Below, one piece after another: positions 32,926 to 38,337 of a stretch of DNA of 40,942 nt. The translations under genes were made by a program, and so were the position numbers. Where the stretch lies: NCBI GenBank assembly GCA_937888775.1, contig CALAQT010000482.1, positions 1 to 40,942 of the forward strand. The letters run 5' to 3'. Origin of the DNA: an uncultured Actinomycetes bacterium (lineage in GTDB: Bacteria > Actinomycetota > Thermoleophilia > Solirubrobacterales > Solirubrobacteraceae). The notes under the pieces are model-generated. The model worked only from the letters and a program-made list of their open reading frames with translations, made no database searches and had not been told where the DNA came from. How positions within the stretch are numbered: position 1 is the first letter of the stretch; each line of letters opens with the position of its first letter.

Positions 32926-33684
32926 TCACGCCATCGTCAGACCGCCGCTCACCGACAGCGTCTGGCCGGTGATGTAGCCGGCCTGCTCGGAGGCGAAGAA
33001 CACGACCGCCGCCGCAATCTCCTCGGGCTGGGCCAGCCGGCGCATCGGCACAGCGCGCGTCATCGCTCCGATCACGCGCTCGGCGTCCTCGTGCACGGCG
33101 ACGATCCCCGCCAGCATCGGCGTGTCCGTCGGGCCGGGGCAGACCGTGTTCGCGGTGACGCCTGCGCGTGCTGTCTCCCGGGCGATCGTCTTGGAGAACG
33201 CGATCACGCCCGCCTTCGCGCCCGAGTAGACCGACTCCAGGGAGGACCCGACGCGCCCGGCGTCAGAGCCGATCGACACGATGCGCCCGAACTCGCGCTC
33301 GACCATCCCGGGCAGCAGCGCGTGCGTCATCCGCAGCGCGCCCTTGAAGTTCACGTCGAGCACGCGCTCCCAGAACTGCTCATCGGTGTCGACGAACGGC
33401 CGCAGCTCATCCCAGCCCGCGTTGTTGACCAGGATCTCAAGCGGGCCAAGCGACCCCTCGGCCATCTCGATGCCGCGCCTGACGGACTCGGGGTCGGTGA
33501 CATCGAGCTCCACCGCGATTGCGCTGCCGCCAGCGCTCGTGATCTCCGCTGCCACGGTCCGCGCCTCATCGGCGAGCAGATCCGCCACCGCCACCGAACG
33601 GCCGTCGCGTGCCAGCGCCAGCGCGACCGCACGCCCGATACCGCGCCCTCCGCCAGTCACGATCGCTGCGCGCGCCTGCGTCAT
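32926..33684 (-). CDS. badH: 2-hydroxycyclohexanecarboxyl-CoA dehydrogenase-like SDR (BadH)
   Basis: A 252-residue classical SDR. It has TGGGRGIGRAVAL for cofactor binding, an acidic AVADLLADE (NAD preference), LVNNAGWDELRPF, SIGSDAGRVGSS and Y-S-G-A-K as active site, and ends ITGQTLSVSGGLTMA. The WDELRPF segment, the SDAGRVGSS segment and the SGGLTM end closely recall BadH of Rhodopseudomonas, which oxidises 2-hydroxycyclohexane-1-carboxyl-CoA to the ketone that BadI cleaves. This likeness is from memory, not from a database search. It is the upstream gene of a probable badH-badI operon; an aerobic actinobacterium could use it for naphthenic or cyclohexane carboxylates. Confidence 0.75.
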   Translation of the reverse strand: MTQARAAIVTGGGRGIGRAVALALARDGRSVAVADLLADEARTVAAEITSAGGSAIAVELDVTDPESVRRGIEMAEGSLGPLEILVNNAGWDELRPFVDTDEQFWERVLDVNFKGALRMTHALLPGMVEREFGRIVSIGSDAGRVGSSLESVYSGAKAGVIAFSKTIARETARAGVTANTVCPGPTDTPMLAGIVAVHEDAERVIGAMTRAVPMRRLAQPEEIAAAVVFFASEQAGYITGQTLSVSGGLTMA

Positions 33685-33799
33685 TGACCCACCCTAAGGG
33701 AGCAGCAGCTCGTCGTGCGCGCCCACCGCAAGGTCGAAGCGGCCGTCGGGCCACCGCCCACGCCGCAGTAGCGACCAGAGCCTGCTGCGGCAGGCGAGA

Positions 33800-33805
33800 T
33801 ACGCT
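33800..33805 (+). promoter_or_regulatory. Putative -10 element (TACGCT) of a leaderless transcript
   Basis: TACGCT ends 6 bases before ATG 33812. No Shine-Dalgarno sequence is present between them. Confidence 0.45.
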
Positions 33806-33811
33806 GCCGAA

Positions 33812-34258
33812 ATGGGGGACCGGCATCCGCATGCCCAGCTCATTCGCGAGTTTCACGATCGCCAGAATCGCTTCTACGCCGGGGGCGAGCAGCAGCCCGT
33901 CGGTGCGCTGCTCGCGGAGGATGTGACGTGGCATGTCCCGGGAAGCAGCGCGCTCGGAGGCGACCATCGCGGTCGGGACGACGTGCTCGGCTACTTCGCC
34001 CGGCGGCGCGAGCTCGCCGACGCGACGTTTCGCATCGATGTCCGCGGCGTGCTCTCCGACGGCGAGCGCACCGTGGTCCTTGCGCGAGGGGAGGTGCAGC
34101 GCGGCGGTGAGACATTCGCGTGGGGAACGGTGGCGATCTTCCGCGTCGCCGACGGCCGGATCGCCGAGTGCTGGGTGGTTCCCCATGATCAACGCGCGTT
34201 CGATCAGATCTGGGCCTCGCCGGCCATCGGGGGCAGCTCTCTGCCTCCCGTCGCGTGA
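33812..34258 (+). CDS. SnoaL-like (NTF2 fold) protein
   Basis: A 148-residue protein of the SnoaL-like polyketide-cyclase / ketosteroid-isomerase superfamily. It opens with a helix (LIREFHDRQNRFYAGG), then VGALLAEDVTWHVPGSSALG, a glycine-rich turn and four strands including TVVLARGEVQRGGETFAWGT and VAIFRVADGRIAECWVVPHD, the usual last strand of the fold. These proteins bind hydrophobic ligands or isomerise steroid-like compounds; the exact activity is not assignable. The start ATG directly follows a -10-like TACGCT. It is divergent from badH, so it may take part in the same pathway. Confidence 0.75.
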   Translation: MGDRHPHAQLIREFHDRQNRFYAGGEQQPVGALLAEDVTWHVPGSSALGGDHRGRDDVLGYFARRRELADATFRIDVRGVLSDGERTVVLARGEVQRGGETFAWGTVAIFRVADGRIAECWVVPHDQRAFDQIWASPAIGGSSLPPVA

Positions 34259-34324
34259 CGCCGCTTCCGGCGACGCTCCTCTGACTCAGATCCGGCCTGC
34301 GCCGGGGCGGGGCCGGTTCCTCGG

Positions 34325-34777
34325 CTAGCGCTGATTCCCCAAGGCGACAAGCTTCGCCAGCTCGGCCGGGTCGTAGATCCTGCAGTCGCCGATCTCGATG
34401 AGGCGCGCGTAGCCCTCCCTCGTGGGAAGGTCCGTCGTCTCGGGCACCATCACGCCGGGAATCAGCATGTATGGAAATGCCGTGCCGCCCACATGCTCGG
34501 CGAGATCGAACGCCACTTGAGGCATCCATTTGCTGTCGTGTGCCTGGCTGGTCTCGCTCAGCAGCCAGGTCGCATAGAGCAGGTCCGACTGGGCCACCAC
34601 GAAGGAGGGCGTCGGCCTGATCAGTGGCACCACAGCCGGGTCCTCATGGGCGATCTCAACGACGATCGCAAAGGACTTCCCCGGGAAGTACTGGGTGTTC
34701 ATCCAGATCGGCTGACGCGTTCGGCCGAGCAACTCGATGAACCGGAGCGTTTCTGCACCGTGACCGTCTGTCTCCAT
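34325..34777 (-). CDS. Hypothetical protein
   Basis: A 150-residue soluble protein starting METDGHGAETLRFIELLGRT and ending with AELAKLVALGNQR. Its composition is protein-like, with buried strands (GKSFAIVVEIAHEDPAVVPL and FVVAQSDLLYATWLL) and a proline-flanked PYMLIPGVMVPE. I do not recognise the family. The pattern of short alternating strands and helices could be an alpha/beta sandwich. It is convergent with the SnoaL-like gene and divergent from the PAP2 gene at 34856; a promoter for both should lie in 34778-34855. Confidence 0.6.
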   Translation of the reverse strand: METDGHGAETLRFIELLGRTRQPIWMNTQYFPGKSFAIVVEIAHEDPAVVPLIRPTPSFVVAQSDLLYATWLLSETSQAHDSKWMPQVAFDLAEHVGGTAFPYMLIPGVMVPETTDLPTREGYARLIEIGDCRIYDPAELAKLVALGNQR

Positions 34778-34855
34778 GGGCGCAGCCTACCTCGCAGGCC
34801 TATCGTCGTGGTGTCATGGTCTGCGGTGCAAACCGGAAAGGGGGCGGGCATCGAG

Positions 34856-35554
34856 GTGACCGGAGACGGCTCGCGTGAGCGGCGGGGGGAGGAGGGCGAG
34901 CAGCGCCCCCGGCGCGGCCTGCCGGCGAGGACGCTCGCCGCACGGCTGCTCGTCGGCCTGGCGGTCTTCCTGCTCGTCGGCTGGGGGGTGGGGGAGCTGT
35001 GGCTGTCCATCGTCGGGTCGGCGGACCTGGATGCGGTGCGGGAAGTGGCCGGGCAGCGCTCGCGGGCCTTGACGGACGCGGCGCGCGTGGTGACGTGGGC
35101 GGGCAGCGCCTACGTTCTCGTCCCGCTCGCCCTCATCTGCTGCGCGGCGCTCGGCCGCGCGGGCATGCGCCGAGAGGCCGTCGCGGTTGCGCTCAGCCTT
35201 GGCGGCGCGATGCTGCTCTCGAACTGGGTCAAGCTGCTCGTGTCTCGGCCGCGCCCGCCGGTCGCACACCTGCAGGTGGTGGCCGGCGCGAGCTTCCCGT
35301 CGGGCCACGCCACGCAGGCAAGCGCACTCTGGTTCTCGCTGGTCCTGGCGCTGCCGGCGCTGGGGGCGCCGAGGAGGGTGACCGCGGCAGCCGCTGCGCT
35401 CGCCCTGGCGGTCGTCGTGGCGGTTGCCGCTACGCGCGTCTACCTGGGCGTCCACTATCCGGGGGACGTGGTGGCGGGCGTGCTGCTCGGAGCGGGCTGG
35501 GCCGTGTTCGTGGCGCGGTGCATGAGACCGTCAAGGTCCTCCGGCGGCGCCTGA
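34856..35554 (+). CDS. PAP2-family phosphatase
   Basis: A 232-residue integral membrane phosphatase of the type 2 phosphatidic acid phosphatase superfamily. The three active-site motifs are KLLVSRPRP (K-x6-R-P), ASFPSGHATQ (P-S-G-H) and TRVYLGVHYPGDVVAG (x-R-x5-H-x3-D). About six helices are visible (e.g. LLVGLAVFLLVGWGVGE, YVLVPLALICCAALG). GTG 34856 is chosen because of the G-rich GGAAAGGGGGCGGG upstream; GTG 34826 is possible. It probably dephosphorylates phosphatidate, isoprenyl diphosphate or similar lipids on the outer face. Its last 100 bases overlap the end of the broken kinase gene on the other strand. Confidence 0.85.
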   Translation: MTGDGSRERRGEEGEQRPRRGLPARTLAARLLVGLAVFLLVGWGVGELWLSIVGSADLDAVREVAGQRSRALTDAARVVTWAGSAYVLVPLALICCAALGRAGMRREAVAVALSLGGAMLLSNWVKLLVSRPRPPVAHLQVVAGASFPSGHATQASALWFSLVLALPALGAPRRVTAAAAALALAVVVAVAATRVYLGVHYPGDVVAGVLLGAGWAVFVARCMRPSRSSGGA

Positions 35555-36686
35555 GTTGCCGGCTCGCTGCCGGCCGCGATCCGCATCAGCGCGCGCGCGG
35601 TCTCCCATGCGCCGTCCGGGATCGCTGCCGACGGCGAGGCGCCCGGATGCGTGCGCGCGATCCGCACCCGCAGCGCCCCGGGCACGGTCTGGAAGCGCAG
35701 CGGGGGGTCGAGCGTTGCCGCCTCGCCGTCGATGCCGGCCGCGACGGGGCGGTGGGATTCGACGTCGAAGCCGGGAGCCGTCCACTCGCGCCAGGGGCGA
35801 TGCAGCGGGCGGGCGCGCCTGAGGCGGCCGCTCGCGCTGGAAACGACCGTGATCCCGGGCCGATGATGTCCGGGACGAGGTCGAGCAGCGTGCGCAGCTT
35901 GGCCTCGCGATAGCCCGGGCGCTGCACCGCTTCGGCGTAAAGGCCGAGTGAGACGTTGTTGACGAACACGCGGCCGTTCACGGTGGCCAGGTCCACGCGC
36001 CGCTCGCCGCCGTCCACGAACGCGTCGAGAGCCCCGACGACGTCGTCGCGGTTGACGCCGAGATCGAGGGCGAAGTGGTTCCGTGTGCCCGCTGGCACGC
36101 ATGCGTACGGCAGGTCGAGCTCGGAGGCGATCGCGGCGACGATCGCCTGCGAGCCGTCGCCGCCGGCCATCGCGAGCCCGTCCGCGCCCCCGGCAGTGGC
36201 ATCGAGCACGAGCTTCTCGAGATCGTCCCCGGGCTGCAGCTCGATCGGCGTGATGCCACGCGCGCGGGCCTCGCGGGCGAGCGCGAAGCGTGTGGCCTTG
36301 CCGCCTCCGGACCTGGGGTTGAGGAACAGCACGGGCCGCCCCGGCGCCGTCGCCATGGGCAGTGCGATGTGCAGCCTCAACGCCGCTCGGGAGGCGCCGA
36401 CGAGCAGCGCCAAGCCCGCGGCGATCAGCACCCCCTCGAACGCAAGGCCATCCACGAACAGCAGCACGACCGCGCCCACGAGCCCGAGTGCCGCGACCGT
36501 CGCGCCCAGCACACGCGCGGCTCCGCGCCGAAGGAGGCCGTACCAGGCGGCCGCCAGCGCCAGCGCGACGCATGAAAGCGGCAGCAGAGCACCGGGGAAC
36601 TTGGCCACCATGGACGTCACGGCGACAGCGAGCAGCGCCGGCAGGGAGAGCATCGCCAGGATCGCCATCGTCCGGCGTCGGCTCAT
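35455..36686 (-). pseudogene. Diacylglycerol-kinase-like (YegS/DAGK) gene, frame-shifted and internally deleted
   Basis: From ATG 36686, behind an AGGAGGG ribosome binding site, the first frame encodes an N-terminal membrane section (MAILAMLSLPALLAVAV and further helices to about residue 110). The kinase domain follows, with FLNPRSGGGKATRF, AGGDGSQAIVAA (GGDGT site), PAGTRNHFALDLGV and RVFVNNVSLGLYAEAV. After DIIGPG (near 35860) the frame is lost; another frame reads WREWTAPGFDVESHRPVAAG then IDGEAATLDPPLRFQ, the proper C-terminal end. Around 60-70 residues that join these in related enzymes (the V-S-N-N-P-Y section) are absent. A deletion with a frameshift therefore destroyed the gene. It would have phosphorylated diacylglycerol. 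Confidence 0.8.
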
Positions 36687-36700
36687 ACAATCGCCCTCCT

Positions 36701-37306
36701 GTGAGTCGTGACGAGATCGACCCCGCTCCTGCCGAGGGTCCGGTGCCCGCGCGCCGGGCCTGGCTGCAGGATGCTGAACGCGTTGACGCTGCACTCTACG
36801 CGGCGATCGCGCGCACCCCGACGCCCACGCTCGATGCGGCGATGCGCAGGATCTCGCGTTCGGCCGACTACTCCAAGCTGTCGATCGCCGCGGCGGCGGC
36901 CCTCATGCTGACGGGCCGGTCGAACGGCCGTCGCGCGGCTAGGTTCGGACTCGTCTCCGTGGGGCTCACGGCCACCGTGGTGAACGTCGCCGTCAAGCCG
37001 CTCAGCCGGCGGCGCCGCCCGGACCGTGTCGCCGAGCGCGTCGCGCTGGGCCGCCACGTGCGGATGCCCATCTCGACCTCGTTTCCCTCCGGGCACTCTG
37101 CCGCCGCGTTCGCGTTTGCGACAGGAGTCGGCCATGTGATGCCGCAGGCAGCCGTTCCGCTGCGCGCGCTCGCCGCGCTCGTCGCCTACTCGCGGGTCCA
37201 CACCGGCGTCCACTATCCCGGAGACGCGGTCGTCGGCTCCCTGATCGGCACGGCGGTCGCACAGATCACGACCCACGAGCTCGAACATCGACGACATCGC
37301 CGCTAG
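36701..37306 (+). CDS. PAP2-family phosphatase
   Basis: A 201-residue PAP2 membrane phosphatase, starting at GTG 36701 (MSRDEIDPAPAEGPV), only 14 bases from the divergent kinase-like start. Active-site motifs are KPLSRRRRPD, SFPSGHSAAAFAFA and YSRVHTGVHYPGDAVVG. Helices are visible at LSIAAAAALMLTG, FGLVSVGLTATVVNVAV, and around LRALAALVAY. It is shorter than the protein at 34856 and only distantly like it, so it is not a recent duplicate. In many actinobacteria a PAP2 domain is fused to a DAGK-like domain; here they are split into divergent genes. Expected role: lipid phosphate turnover, working against the kinase. Confidence 0.85.
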   Translation: MSRDEIDPAPAEGPVPARRAWLQDAERVDAALYAAIARTPTPTLDAAMRRISRSADYSKLSIAAAAALMLTGRSNGRRAARFGLVSVGLTATVVNVAVKPLSRRRRPDRVAERVALGRHVRMPISTSFPSGHSAAAFAFATGVGHVMPQAAVPLRALAALVAYSRVHTGVHYPGDAVVGSLIGTAVAQITTHELEHRRHRR

Positions 37307-37361
37307 CGCCTGCGCCGGGCATGGATTGTGGGGGAGCGTCGCGCGAGCACGAGCGTCCATC

Positions 37362-37908
37362 TCAGTAGGCCGATCGCGGCAGCGTCGCTTCCAGCCTCGC
37401 GGAGAACGCCGCGGCGCTCTCGCCGGGGCGGGGCCAGATCGGGGCCCCGATCGCGATCGCCGCGATGCTGCGCGGCCGGCGCGTGCGGGCCCTCCGGCCG
37501 AGACCGCTCAGCGTCACGGGCACGACCGGCGCGCTCGCGCCGACGCAGATCCGAGCGGCGCCGAGATGTGCGGGGGGCGCGACTCGCGCCGCGATCGTAG
37601 ACATGTGGTGCTATCCAGCACGCGACGCCGCGGCGGACCATGGCGACTGCGCTCACGATGGTTCCCTCGCCTGTCCAGAGGACGCCGTAGGTGTCGAGGA
37701 CCCATCCAACGGCGGGGATCGATCGCCACCGCCCGCTCGTGATCGGAACGACCCGCGGATAGAGCGACACGGCGACGACGCCGTCCCAGTAGCTGTCGTG
37801 GTGAGAGACGAGCACGCAGCCCGACAGTGGAAGCTCGCCGGAGAGGGAGATGTCAAACCGCGTTCTCATGATCGTCGCGACGAGGCGCGCGAGGAGGGAG
37901 ATCGCCAT
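37362..37908 (-). pseudogene. PlsC-type lysophospholipid acyltransferase, frame-shifted
   Basis: From ATG 37908 the first frame gives MAISLLARLVATIMRTRFD, then LVSHHDSYWDGVVAVSLYPR with the catalytic H-x4-D motif, and TSGRWRSIPAVGWVLDTYGV. After GVACWIAPH (near 37600) the sequence shifts frame into VAPPAHLGAARICVGASAPVV with PVTLSGLG, ending at 37362. The substrate-binding F-P-E-G-T motif that should lie between has been lost at the junction. It would have acylated a lysophospholipid and belongs with the neighbouring PAP2 and kinase genes. It ends 55 bases after the convergent PAP2 stop. Confidence 0.75.
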
Positions 37909-37998
37909 GCGCGCCGAGTTGGACGAATGATGATCGCCATGCTCGCGCAGGCGATGGGCGCCGGCATCCAGCGGCGCTCCCGTGAGGAGGTATCGTCA

Positions 37999-38023
37999 GG
38001 CCCGGCCCCCGGGGGGCCGGGCC
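37999..38023. other. GC-rich palindrome in a 429-base gap
   Basis: GGCCCGGCCCCC (37999-38010) and GGGGGCCGGGCC (38012-38023) are perfect complements separated by one G. Without a T-tract it could be a factor-assisted terminator or a cruciform. The rest of 37909-38337 holds no gene I can support; the minus-strand promoter of the PlsC-like gene and the plus-strand promoter of the peptidase must lie in it. Confidence 0.45.
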
Positions 38024-38337
38024 GCATCCTCAGCGGCGCCCATGCGCCGTCCCCCTGGCCGGGCTCATGTCGTCTCGTAGATCTCCGGCTGCCACAGCAC
38101 CTCGACGGGCGGTAGCCCGAACGCGGCTGCGGCGGCGCTCGCACCGGCGGCGAGGCCTTCGCGGATCACGTTGACTGAGCGCATCGCCCGTGGCATGGGC
38201 GCGCGGATGGGCGCGCCGCATCTGCGCGTAGGTAGAGCGCCGCAGGCGCTTGGCGGCCGGGCCCCGATGCAGTGCAGCGGCCGTGCCCCTAGATTCGCGA
38301 GGTAGCACTCGGGCCAGGCCAAGGAAAGAGGCGAGGC

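Noticed and set aside
38065..38196. Short minus-strand frame MPRAMRSVNVIREGLAAG ending in PEIYETT
   Set aside because: Its composition is plausible, but there is no ribosome binding site, no family and a length of only 43 residues.
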